NCBI GenBank assembly: GCA_022538095.1 | Contig: JAKYXN010000033.1 | Location: forward strand, 1 to 60,735 | DNA length: 60,735 nt | Direction of reading: 5' to 3' | Source of the DNA: Puniceicoccaceae bacterium K14 | Lineage (GTDB): Bacteria > Verrucomicrobiota > Verrucomicrobiia > Opitutales > Opitutaceae | Part shown: piece after piece, positions 28,330-34,773 of the stretch | Layout: each line of letters starts with the position of its first letter | Position numbering within the stretch: the stretch's first letter is position 1 | The notes under the pieces: model-generated | Told to the model about the DNA's origin: nothing | Seen by the model: the letters and a program-made list of their open reading frames with translations, nothing else | Databases searched by the model: none | Translations under genes and position numbers: made by a program

Positions 28330-28885
28330 ATTTGGATCTTTCTTTATGCTGTTTAAAATCGACTACTTTACGTTCTTCGCTGCTCATAGCTTTTAGCATG
28401 TTAGCTCTAAGCATATCTTTTCCACGTGCGAGCCGCGACATTACTGTTCCCATTGGGACTCCTAAAATTTTTGCAATTTCTTTGTAGCTGTATGACTCTA
28501 GATAATACAAAGATAACACTCTGCGGTACACATCTTTGAGTTTCATTAGCTCTGCCATCACATTTCTAGCTTCGTTGGTTCGATCGTGATCTTCAGTATA
28601 GCTCTCGTCAATTTGGGGAGCTGCTGTTTCGATATCGCTAAACTTCGACTTTCTCTTAGAATTCTTGATGTATTCTCTGTAGAGGGTAGTGTACAACCAC
28701 GATTTAGTCGCCTCTATAGAACGTATACTCTTATATTTTTTAGCCCAAATTAGAAACGTTTCCTGAGTTAGGTCCCAGGCATCGTCAGACGATCTCGATA
28801 AGCTCAGGGCAAATCGATATAGGTTTGTATAGTAACTATCTACAGTATCTTGAAAATTGGGTGGCATGTTTTCTGGAGGAATCAT
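28319..28885 (-). CDS. ECF-type RNA polymerase sigma factor
   Basis: About 188 residues with sigma region 2 (LTQETFLIWAKKYKSI, then SWLYTTLYREYI) and region 4 (RRVLSLYYLESYSYKEIAKILGVPMGTV is the helix-turn-helix area, given here as two parts: SYKEIAKILGV and MGTVMSRLARGK). No region 3, hence ECF/group 4. The ATG at 28885 is used. It is cotranscribed with the membrane anti-sigma gene, so the pair probably responds to an envelope signal. Regulon unknown. Confidence 0.88.
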   Translation of the reverse strand: MIPPENMPPNFQDTVDSYYTNLYRFALSLSRSSDDAWDLTQETFLIWAKKYKSIRSIEATKSWLYTTLYREYIKNSKRKSKFSDIETAAPQIDESYTEDHDRTNEARNVMAELMKLKDVYRRVLSLYYLESYSYKEIAKILGVPMGTVMSRLARGKDMLRANMLKAMSSEERKVVDFKQHKERSKYGY

Positions 28886-29085
28886 AAGCAAAGAAGGGGA
28901 GACTTGGGTTTTCTTAACCGATTCATACGTCCCAAGGACCTCGTTTATTTCATCCTAATTGTTCTTTTCCATTAAAGAGGCCGCCCGAAGTCCTAATATT
29001 CCCAGAATGTTGTAAATTTAACCAAAAAGTCTAAAAAAAACCGAAACAACTGCAAAGGGGGGTGCTCTGTACAGCCGAAAAGGAC

Positions 29086-29100
29086 ATCTAGACGCTAGAT
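29086..29100. promoter_or_regulatory. Palindrome upstream of the AICAR transformylase gene
   Basis: ATCTAG, a three-base spacer ACG, and CTAGAT form a perfect inverted repeat 60 bases before ATG 29161. It could be an operator. It lies in the 275-base divergent gap with the sigma gene, where no other feature is clear. Confidence 0.3.
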
Positions 29101-29160
29101 CCCAAATCTCTGCTATTTTTGCCGTTGCCAAGGAATAAGAATCCCACATATCACCGCCTA

Positions 29161-30324
29161 ATGATCACATTGCGATACGGCACAAACCCCCACCAAGCAG
29201 AGGCTTATCTCGAGCTCCCAAATCCATCTCCACTGCGCGTACTCAACGGAGCGCCCGGCTACATAAATATGTTGGACGCTCTGACTTCATGGCAGCTCGT
29301 TCGAGAGCTTAAGGAAGCCACTGGGAAAGCATCAGCCGCTTCCTACAAGCACGTAAGTCCGGCTGGAGCGGCTATCGCTAAGCCAATCGACGAAGCTTTC
29401 AAAGAATCACAATTCCTCAAAACGACCGATTTTTCAGAAGTCGCTAGCGCTTACGTGAGAGCCCGTGGCGGTGACCGATTGTGCTCATTTGGTGATGTAA
29501 TGGCAGTGAGCGATACGGTCGACGTAAGTCTTGCTCAATTCCTTAAAACCGAGGTTTGTGATGCAATCATTGCTCCGGCCTACGAACCCGAAGCTTTGGA
29601 AATTCTTAAAAAGAAGCGGAAGGGCGGTTTTCTAATAATGGAAATTGATTACGACTATATGCCATCTGCGATTGAGGAGCGCGACCTTTTCGGAATTCGC
29701 CTCAAGCAAACGCACAACAGTCGTCTAATCACAAAAGCCGATTTGGGTACGATTGTATCCGAAAAAAAGGACATTCCTGAGTGTGCCATCGATACGCTCC
29801 TCGTATCCGCCATCGCACTTAAGTATACGCAGTCAAATTCTATAAGCTTAGCCTATGACGGGCAAATTGTAGGCATCGGAGCGGGGCAACAATCCCGTAT
29901 TCACTGCACACGTTTGGCGTGTGACAAAGCGGAAAAATGGTTTCTTCAACGTCACCCAAAGGTCCGTGGACTTCAATTCAAAGAAGGCCTAAAAAAGGTG
30001 GATAAGACCAATCTCATAGATCAATTCCTTCTATGGGATTCGCTTAGCAAGCACGAAGAGTCCATGATGCTCGAAGGTTTCGCTACAAAGCCTGAAGCCA
30101 TTAGTCGCCAAGAACGGAACGCATGGATCAACGAATTCGACGGTATTGCCCTTGGCTCAGACGCATTCATACCGTTCCGTGACAATATCGACCGAGCGTC
30201 GAGAACCAACGTTCAATACATTGTAGAGACCGGTGGCTCATTACGTGCAGACGATGTTGTCAAGGCATGTAACGAATACGGCATGACGCATGTTCATACC
30301 GGAATCCGCAGTTTCCTGCACTAG
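29161..30324 (+). CDS. Stand-alone AICAR formyltransferase (PurH transformylase domain)
   Basis: 387 residues. It covers only the transformylase half of PurH: LRYGTNPHQAEAY at the start, ASYKHVSPAGAA with the catalytic Lys-His pair, VGIGAGQQSRIHC, and the C-terminal GSLRADDVV region. It formylates AICAR with 10-formyl-THF in purine synthesis. There is no IMP cyclohydrolase domain, so a separate enzyme is needed. ATG 29161 matches the conserved start; a longer frame begins at a TTG at 29119. A strong terminator follows, then the prophage. Confidence 0.9.
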   Translation: MITLRYGTNPHQAEAYLELPNPSPLRVLNGAPGYINMLDALTSWQLVRELKEATGKASAASYKHVSPAGAAIAKPIDEAFKESQFLKTTDFSEVASAYVRARGGDRLCSFGDVMAVSDTVDVSLAQFLKTEVCDAIIAPAYEPEALEILKKKRKGGFLIMEIDYDYMPSAIEERDLFGIRLKQTHNSRLITKADLGTIVSEKKDIPECAIDTLLVSAIALKYTQSNSISLAYDGQIVGIGAGQQSRIHCTRLACDKAEKWFLQRHPKVRGLQFKEGLKKVDKTNLIDQFLLWDSLSKHEESMMLEGFATKPEAISRQERNAWINEFDGIALGSDAFIPFRDNIDRASRTNVQYIVETGGSLRADDVVKACNEYGMTHVHTGIRSFLH

Positions 30325-30343
30325 GATTTTTACAATATGAGAT

Positions 30344-30364
30344 AACTGATATTAGCTATCAGTT
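30344..30364. repeat. Perfect inverted repeat after the transformylase gene
   Basis: AACTGATA (30344-30351) and TATCAGTT (30357-30364) flank TTAGC. It precedes the intrinsic terminator and may form a tandem RNA structure. No function is evident. Confidence 0.5.
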
Positions 30365-30378
30365 TCATCGGTAATTTC

Positions 30379-30418
30379 GAAAAGCCTTCCATTGGACATT
30401 TCAAAGGAGGGCTTTTTT
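30379..30418 (+). terminator. Intrinsic terminator of the transformylase gene
   Basis: AAAGCCTTCC (30381-30390) pairs with GGAGGGCTTT (30406-30415) with a single G-T wobble, followed by further T residues. It insulates the gene from the prophage inserted 30-40 bases downstream. Confidence 0.88.
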
Positions 30419-30450
30419 GCATCCATAAGCAATCCCCGCAAACCCTCCTA

Positions 30451-30478
30451 CTAGACATAATGCTTATTGTGCGAAGAC
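30451..30478 (-). other. Left prophage junction (attL), complete dif-like site
   Basis: Read on the minus strand, an XerC-type arm TCTTCGCACAA, a six-base centre TAAGCA and an XerD-type arm TTATGTCTAGT. The XerD arm matches the E. coli arm at 8 of 11 bases (TTATGT fully conserved), and the XerC arm keeps TCGCACAA against TGCGCATAA. Combining the outer halves of both junctions, the unoccupied chromosomal site would have had XerC arm ATTTCGCACAA, the same centre and this XerD arm. So this junction still looks like a working dif and marks the replication terminus. Confidence 0.82.
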
Positions 30479-30545
30479 CTTTTGTAAGGTTTTGAACACT
30501 AGGAAATTATGTCGAATCTCAGAAATAGCTCAAAAATCCAATTAA

Positions 30546-30575
30546 GGCAGAACACGTCCGTTCTGTCTCTTTTTG
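30546..30575 (+). terminator. Hairpin with T tract at the left end of the prophage
   Basis: GGCAGAAC (30546-30553) pairs with GTTCTGTC (30560-30567) with one wobble, followed by TCTTTTTG. It looks like an intrinsic terminator. In the excised circle it would stop transcripts crossing attP before rep. Confidence 0.55.
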
Positions 30576-30603
30576 TGCCTGTATCTGAGGCCTTAAACGA
30601 AAA

Positions 30604-30633
30604 TTGGGCCATGCTCGGCAAAGCATGACCCAA
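30604..30633. other. Strong hairpin immediately upstream of rep, candidate origin
   Basis: TTGGG-C-CATGCT (30604-30615) pairs with AGCATG-A-CCCAA (30622-30633): eleven pairs with one internal mismatch and a six-base loop. It ends 13 bases before the rep start codon. Filamentous phages carry their nicking origins in such hairpins near rep. It could instead be an RNA structure controlling rep. Confidence 0.5.
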
Positions 30634-30646
30634 AAAAGTTATTAGA

Positions 30647-31612
30647 ATGAGCGATACGGATACACTACACAGTTATGGGGTCAAGGACTTTGATCCAGCC
30701 AATTGGTACACGTCTACAGGCGTACGAAAGAAACACAGAGAAATATTAAAACGTGGCCTGCCATATATTCGAGGCTGTCTCTTTTTTACTCTTACAATTG
30801 ATCCGTCATTAGGAACGGAAAAAGAAACGTACGAGCTCGGCAAAGATGCTCTTAGACGCTTTCTGGAAAAACTCCGCAAGTATTGGGGCAAAAATGAACC
30901 CAACGGCCGTCACAAATTTGGCTGGGCCTGGAAACTCGAATTTCAAGCTAATGGCTATGCTCATTGGCATCTGATTGTAAAAACGAAGAAGCTTGTTCGG
31001 AGAACTGATCTTCATCTTATCAACCAATATTGGGGCTTAGGCAGAACCAATTTAAAGAAAATCAAATCTGAGGATTTCGATTACTTATTTAAATACGTCT
31101 CGAAGTGTGCGGCGTATTCTCAAGGAGATCCAAGCGGTATAGCTCTGCCGACTTGGGTTCTTGATTACACAGGCAAAGGAGCTGATGGAAAGCCATTCAC
31201 TCGAATGCGTTTTTGGCAAACTGGCTCGGGCTTTTACGATGGTCCGCCAAAAGATCCTCCTAAGAAAAAACGAAAACGAATTATCAACGGGTATCCTGAG
31301 GGAGCTCATAGCTTGATGCGTTACACGATACGTGAAGTTGAGGAAATTCACGATAGAACCGCCCTTCTATGCATTAAAATTGGCGACCGGATAATTCGTT
31401 CGTCTCGAATCACTTTTACTAATCCCTGGAATGAAGTCCGTCAACGGATAGTGAATACACTAGTAAAACACAGAGTAGAAATGAGTTGGGGCATGTATCC
31501 GCCCTTTAAACAAATAATACAAAAGGAACTAAAATCATGGCAGATCAAAACAAAGGAACTTCTCTCGCGAATGGAATCAAAGCTACCGATGGTCTCATCT
31601 GTAGCGGCCTAG
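30647..31612 (+). CDS. Phage rolling-circle replication initiator (HUH endonuclease)
   Basis: 321 residues. Motif 1 is LFFTLTIDP (about 45-53), motif 2 the HUH triad His106-Trp107-His108 in YAHWHLIV, and motif 3 FDYLFKYVSKC with Tyr146/Tyr150 as catalytic candidates. This is the G2P-like replication-associated protein of inoviruses. It nicks the plus-strand origin and starts rolling-circle replication. The last 76 bases overlap the next gene in another frame. The basic stretch PPKKKRKR near residue 205 is notable. It is the first gene of the phage operon. Confidence 0.9.
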   Translation: MSDTDTLHSYGVKDFDPANWYTSTGVRKKHREILKRGLPYIRGCLFFTLTIDPSLGTEKETYELGKDALRRFLEKLRKYWGKNEPNGRHKFGWAWKLEFQANGYAHWHLIVKTKKLVRRTDLHLINQYWGLGRTNLKKIKSEDFDYLFKYVSKCAAYSQGDPSGIALPTWVLDYTGKGADGKPFTRMRFWQTGSGFYDGPPKDPPKKKRKRIINGYPEGAHSLMRYTIREVEEIHDRTALLCIKIGDRIIRSSRITFTNPWNEVRQRIVNTLVKHRVEMSWGMYPPFKQIIQKELKSWQIKTKELLSRMESKLPMVSSVAA

Positions 31613-31836
31613 TTACGGCCGTTAACATTCAAGATAAGATGTATGAAGGCAAAGGTTACAGAACATGCACTGTGTCTATCAGTGATGGTGTGCGTAACTA
31701 TTCGTACGTTGCTTATGATCGCGACGGACCATTCCCAGAGGTTCGTCTATTTGAACGCTGTGAAGTCGTTGTTGGGTCTGCAAAGACTGAAAAAGGCAAC
31801 ATCTCACTCACAGGTGAAATCAAGCAAGCTGGCTAA
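31537..31836 (+). CDS. Putative phage ssDNA-binding protein (gene V-like)
   Basis: 99 residues, predicted mostly beta strand (VTAVNIQDKMYEGKGYRTCT, then NYSYVAYDRD and EVVVGSAKT), the profile of a small OB-fold protein. It sits directly after rep, the place of gene V protein in filamentous phages. AAGGA at 31523-31527 inside rep positions the ATG, so it is real despite the 76-base overlap. I infer the role from location, size and predicted fold; no diagnostic motif exists. A 16-bp hairpin follows its stop. Confidence 0.72.
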   Translation: MADQNKGTSLANGIKATDGLICSGLVTAVNIQDKMYEGKGYRTCTVSISDGVRNYSYVAYDRDGPFPEVRLFERCEVVVGSAKTEKGNISLTGEIKQAG

Positions 31837-31838
31837 GA

Positions 31839-31875
31839 GAACTAGGGCGAGCGGCTCGCCCGCTCGCCCTAGTTC
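31839..31875 (+). other. Perfect 16-bp GC-rich hairpin
   Basis: GAACTAGGGCGAGCGG (31839-31854) and CCGCTCGCCCTAGTTC (31860-31875) are exact reverse complements around a five-base loop. It begins two bases after the TAA of the ssDNA-binding-like gene. A pyrimidine-rich tract (CTTTCCTTGTTT) follows, so it may terminate transcription; its stability is also what a phage packaging signal or replication origin hairpin would need. Confidence 0.75.
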
Positions 31876-31918
31876 CTTTCCTTGTTTAAACGGCAGTTAA
31901 TTGACAACAGGAAATTAA

Positions 31919-32287
31919 ATGATGGAGTATTCAGAAAATAACGCAAAGATTGAAAATCGCATGTTCGGAAGTGCGAAGATCGAAGTGGTTGACGACAATA
32001 AGTCTTCAGTTTTCCTTTCACCTAAGTTCAAGTCCGAGTATGAACGTTTAATCGCTGAAAAGCCTGATGTTGCGAGTCAGCAAGCGAATCTCAACGAGGC
32101 AATCCAAGCAGTGGAAACGCTCGTTGAATTTTTCGAAAACTACGGAAATCGACCAGGACTTAAATTCATGTCCGTTGATTTCAGAAGCTTGGAAGGCCGT
32201 TTAACGCCAAAGCTGAACAAGCTTCATGAGGAGGCAGTGAACAAGGTTCAGCTGCTAGACGCCTATCAATATAAATTCCCATTTTAA
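31919..32287 (+). CDS. Phage protein of unknown function
   Basis: 122 residues, no membrane helix. The N-terminus (KIENRMFGSAKIEVVDDNKS) is polar, and residues 45-115 are predicted helical with charged heptads (LNEAIQAVETLVEFFE). AGGA at 31909-31912 serves the ATG at 31919; a second ATG follows at once. Position between the ssDNA-binding-like gene and the coat genes is normally occupied by small structural or regulatory genes. I do not recognise it. Confidence 0.7.
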   Translation: MMEYSENNAKIENRMFGSAKIEVVDDNKSSVFLSPKFKSEYERLIAEKPDVASQQANLNEAIQAVETLVEFFENYGNRPGLKFMSVDFRSLEGRLTPKLNKLHEEAVNKVQLLDAYQYKFPF

Positions 32288-32300
32288 CCACTGATCAACT

Positions 32301-32441
32301 ATGCATTTTGAGATATGCTTTATAGATAAGTATGGGCATTCCTGTGATGAGATTATTTTGGCCGAGACTATAGAATCTGCATTACAGCTTTTTAAGAAAC
32401 AATATAGCTACAAACGAATAACCTCCGTAAGTGAGTTTTGA
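32301..32441 (+). CDS. Micro-protein, 46 aa, in the phage structural block
   Basis: ATG 32301 to TGA 32439-32441. Begins MHFEICFIDKYGHSCDEIIL and ends KRITSVSEF. Soluble-looking mixed alpha/beta; the pattern of an xSCDEIILAETIESALQLF helix suggests a small folded domain. The stop is one base before the next ATG (32443), consistent with an operon. Function unknown; confidence rests on gap size and tight packing. Confidence 0.55.
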   Translation: MHFEICFIDKYGHSCDEIILAETIESALQLFKKQYSYKRITSVSEF

Positions 32442-32442
32442 A

Positions 32443-32580
32443 ATGTCCGAACGACCAATATTTGTATGTATATATTTAATACTACTCTCTTTTACGCTTC
32501 TTTTGATTCTAATCGATAAGATGCGTTTTCAAACTTTCGAACGTCAACAGGGGCCTCGAAAACACAAAACTAAAAGGTAA
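32443..32580 (+). CDS. Small single-helix membrane protein, 45 aa
   Basis: ATG 32443 to TAA 32578-32580. One hydrophobic helix (IFVCIYLILLSFTLLLILI) followed by a strongly basic tail ending PRKHKTKR. Size, helix and position just upstream of the coat gene match the minor coat proteins (pVII/pIX) or other inner-membrane micro-proteins of filamentous phages. AAAAGG near its end provides the ribosome binding site for the coat gene. Confidence 0.65.
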   Translation: MSERPIFVCIYLILLSFTLLLILIDKMRFQTFERQQGPRKHKTKR

Positions 32581-32585
32581 ACAAA

Positions 32586-32702
32586 ATGGCAGAAATAACC
32601 ACACTGGTAACTGATCTCGGAACACTGTTCACAGCCGTAGTAGGCTTAGCAGTCACTGTAACGGCATTCTTCATCGGCCGTCGCTGGGTCCGCAAGATCT
32701 AG
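32586..32702 (+). CDS. Major coat protein (pVIII-like), 38 aa, no leader
   Basis: ATG 32586 to TAG 32700-32702. Acidic N-terminus (MAEITTLVTDLG), one hydrophobic helix (LFTAVVGLAVTVTAFFIG) and basic C-terminus (RRWVRKI): the exact charge layout of filamentous phage coats, where the basic end contacts DNA. It has no signal peptide, like the 44-aa Pf3 coat, whose C-terminal IRWIK is similar. At 38 residues it would be among the shortest. The ribosome binding site is AAAAGG at 32573-32577 region, and a hairpin terminator follows directly. Confidence 0.85.
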   Translation: MAEITTLVTDLGTLFTAVVGLAVTVTAFFIGRRWVRKI

Positions 32703-32709
32703 TCAAAAT

Positions 32710-32731
32710 GGGGAGAGGGTAACCTCTCCCC
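32710..32731 (+). terminator. Hairpin after the coat gene (central terminator)
   Basis: GGGGAGAGG (32710-32718) and CCTCTCCCC (32723-32731) form a perfect 9-bp stem with a GTAA loop, eight bases after the coat stop. Filamentous phages place a partial terminator here to keep coat mRNA in excess over downstream genes. The T tract is weak (CCTGTTCTT), which suits leaky termination. Confidence 0.75.
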
Positions 32732-32745
32732 TAACCTGTTCTTCA

Positions 32746-32817
32746 ATGGAATACATCATCTTCACCTGTGGTTTTTATGTCGGCTGGCAGTTGCTCAGCT
32801 TGATTGATAATGATTAG
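32746..32817 (+). CDS. Micro-protein, 23 aa, hydrophobic
   Basis: ATG 32746 to TAG 32815-32817: MEYIIFTCGFYVGWQLLSLI then DND. It is one hydrophobic helix with acidic ends, reminiscent of the approximately 30-aa pVII/pIX proteins. Its last eight bases overlap the ATG of the adsorption protein (32810), suggesting translational coupling. Very short, so support comes from context only. Confidence 0.45.
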   Translation: MEYIIFTCGFYVGWQLLSLIDND

Positions 32818-34354
32818 AAAAATCATAATTCTATCGGTATTGCTCATTGCATTACATGGCCAAATAGCAAAAGCAGTTTTGCGAACTGTGGCTATCGATG
32901 CGGCTTTAGGTGGTGGTTCTTTTGCTGTCGATGTATCTCCGCACGAACAAAGCCCTGGGTACTTAGTTTTTAGTTCTGACGGCTCTGCACTTTCATATTT
33001 AGGAAGTGCGGTAACGCATATCAATTTTGTTTGGGTACGTGATGGAACTGAAGTGCAAGGTAATTCAGTTACTTTGGATCCGACACAAGTTGCTAACGGA
33101 ACCAGTGTTCAAATTCGTGCGAGGTTTCGCATGGAAGAACCTGACGGGAGTTATATCGCATGGCAGACAGGAACGTCTGAACCAATTCCTCACAGTTCTG
33201 CTCCAGATCCATGTGGTCCGTTAACGGTAGAGCGAACAATCGTAAACGATACCGAATTCTATCAAGTCTGGGAAGTTCGAGAAGAAGATCCAAGTGGAGC
33301 CATTCTTTTGGAATCATTTACGCTAGGGGCTCTATCGCAAAGAACAGTAAATATCCACTACGATGAGATTTGTCATCCAATATCTATCGTTCAAATAAGT
33401 GACCAAGGAACAGGGGGACCTATGTATGGGGACGATTCTTTCCATGAGCCTGATGCACCCGATCCGATTGATCAGCCTGATTATCCCGATGTAGCTGACC
33501 AACAAACGACTGAACGAGATTTAGATTTTAGTGACACTCCCCTTTACGATATCGCTTCTGATGAAGAGGGATCTGATATCGAAAAAGAAATTGAGGCTGA
33601 TTACTACATTTGGCAGCGAATCGACGAGAGGCAGCAAGAAATTGTCGAAGCCTTGGGAGATATTGAATCGGCTATCAAGGAAGATTTAGATGAAGAAGGA
33701 GATGAGCTCCTTGATAAGCTTGAAGAGATCGAAGGTGATAAACCAGGAACGTCTACTATGGAATCAATGGGAGCTGATGCGGGGGCAGATCATGCTTCTA
33801 AGATTCCTGATTTAGAGTATACGGGCTCTTTTAATGGTGGGAATGCTCCAGTTTGGAATTTGTCCATTCGTGGGATCACCTGGAATCTGAATCCCTTCCA
33901 GTTTTCTGAAATGCAATCTCTTGCTTCTTGGGTTCGTGCTGGTTTTGCTTTCTTTTTTATTTTATCCTTTGGTCTTTGGGCTCATAAAGATTCTTCCGAA
34001 TATATTCAGCGACTTCCTCAAATTCAACAAGCAAGGGGAAACACTTTCGGCGGAACCGGTGGTCAAGCAACTGCATTAATCGCGGCCGGCCTTATCACTA
34101 CAGCGATTTCAGTAGCTATTATCGCATTAACTACCTGGATTACATTTGATTTTGGCCTTGGTGATATCCTATCGATTATGGGAGCAAATCCGTTCAATGG
34201 CACCGGATCTGTAGCTAATGGTGTGTGGCTTCTCGATCAATTTATCCCACTTGGCGGCTTCGTTGCTAGTATTGTAGGCCGCCTTGCTTGGAAATTAACC
34301 GCGGATACCGCCTACGTGATCGTAGCGTCTGCAATTAGATTTATAGTTCCATGA
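32810..34354 (+). CDS. Adsorption/minor coat protein (pIII-like)
   Basis: 514 residues. Signal peptide MIRKIIILSVLLIALHG ending near AKA, a large exported beta-rich domain (about 22-230), an Asp/Glu/Pro-rich linker (HEPDAPDPIDQPDYPD), a charged helical segment (about 260-310), and three C-terminal hydrophobic stretches (SWVRAGFAFFFILSFGLW; ATALIAAGLITTAISVAIIA; the region around LGGFVASIVG). pIII normally has a single C-terminal anchor, so the multi-helix end is unusual and recalls fusion with a pVI-like part. It would bind the host receptor and cap the virion. ATG 32810 is used; an upstream in-frame TTG lies at 32804. Confidence 0.82.
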   Translation: MIRKIIILSVLLIALHGQIAKAVLRTVAIDAALGGGSFAVDVSPHEQSPGYLVFSSDGSALSYLGSAVTHINFVWVRDGTEVQGNSVTLDPTQVANGTSVQIRARFRMEEPDGSYIAWQTGTSEPIPHSSAPDPCGPLTVERTIVNDTEFYQVWEVREEDPSGAILLESFTLGALSQRTVNIHYDEICHPISIVQISDQGTGGPMYGDDSFHEPDAPDPIDQPDYPDVADQQTTERDLDFSDTPLYDIASDEEGSDIEKEIEADYYIWQRIDERQQEIVEALGDIESAIKEDLDEEGDELLDKLEEIEGDKPGTSTMESMGADAGADHASKIPDLEYTGSFNGGNAPVWNLSIRGITWNLNPFQFSEMQSLASWVRAGFAFFFILSFGLWAHKDSSEYIQRLPQIQQARGNTFGGTGGQATALIAAGLITTAISVAIIALTTWITFDFGLGDILSIMGANPFNGTGSVANGVWLLDQFIPLGGFVASIVGRLAWKLTADTAYVIVASAIRFIVP

Positions 34355-34485
34355 GCGAAGTTATTATATCGATACAAGATTCAGGAAATATTTTTTGGGC
34401 CGGCTTAGTCGTTGGTGCAACGTGGAGAGGCGTAAAAGCCGCCCTCTCTTGGTTTAGGGGTCGAGGGGGCTCTGTGGTCGACTAA
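34351..34485 (+). CDS. Small membrane protein, 44 aa
   Basis: ATG 34351 overlaps the adsorption protein stop (ATGA) and TAA 34483-34485 abuts the next ATG at 34486. One moderately hydrophobic segment (IFWAGLVVGATWRGVKAAL) followed by SWFRGRGG. Coupling on both sides supports that it is translated. It sits where pVI lies in filamentous phages but is much shorter. Confidence 0.62.
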   Translation: MSEVIISIQDSGNIFWAGLVVGATWRGVKAALSWFRGRGGSVVD

Positions 34486-34773
34486 ATGGGTAAGCGTGGC
34501 CCTAAATGCCCTCCTCACAGAGGTCCTAGAAATTCAATTGTTCCCGTTTGTTTGACTGAAGATGAACGGGCTCAATTGATCTTTTATTCAAAGCTGTATG
34601 ATTTCAAAAGTAGATCGGCGTTTGTCGCTTTCATGTTTGAAGATATGATAAACGATGGTTTTAGCGCTGATTCTATTTACAAGACGGCATTAAAATTCGA
34701 GAAGTTGAATTCTGGTGTTCCTATTGAGGATTGCAGAAACTCAATCACTTATAGACTTCAATCACCTGAGTAA
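34486..34773 (+). CDS. Ribbon-helix-helix-like phage protein
   Basis: 95 residues. After a basic start (MGKRGPKCPPHRGPRN), the stretch IVPVCLTEDERAQLIFYSKL and then RSAFVAFMFEDMIND has the strand-helix-helix spacing of CopG/Arc-type DNA-binding proteins. It is wedged between a structural membrane gene and zot, starting right after the preceding stop and overlapping zot by one base (TAATG). A regulator or DNA-binding packaging factor is possible. Fold assignment is tentative. Confidence 0.6.
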   Translation: MGKRGPKCPPHRGPRNSIVPVCLTEDERAQLIFYSKLYDFKSRSAFVAFMFEDMINDGFSADSIYKTALKFEKLNSGVPIEDCRNSITYRLQSPE

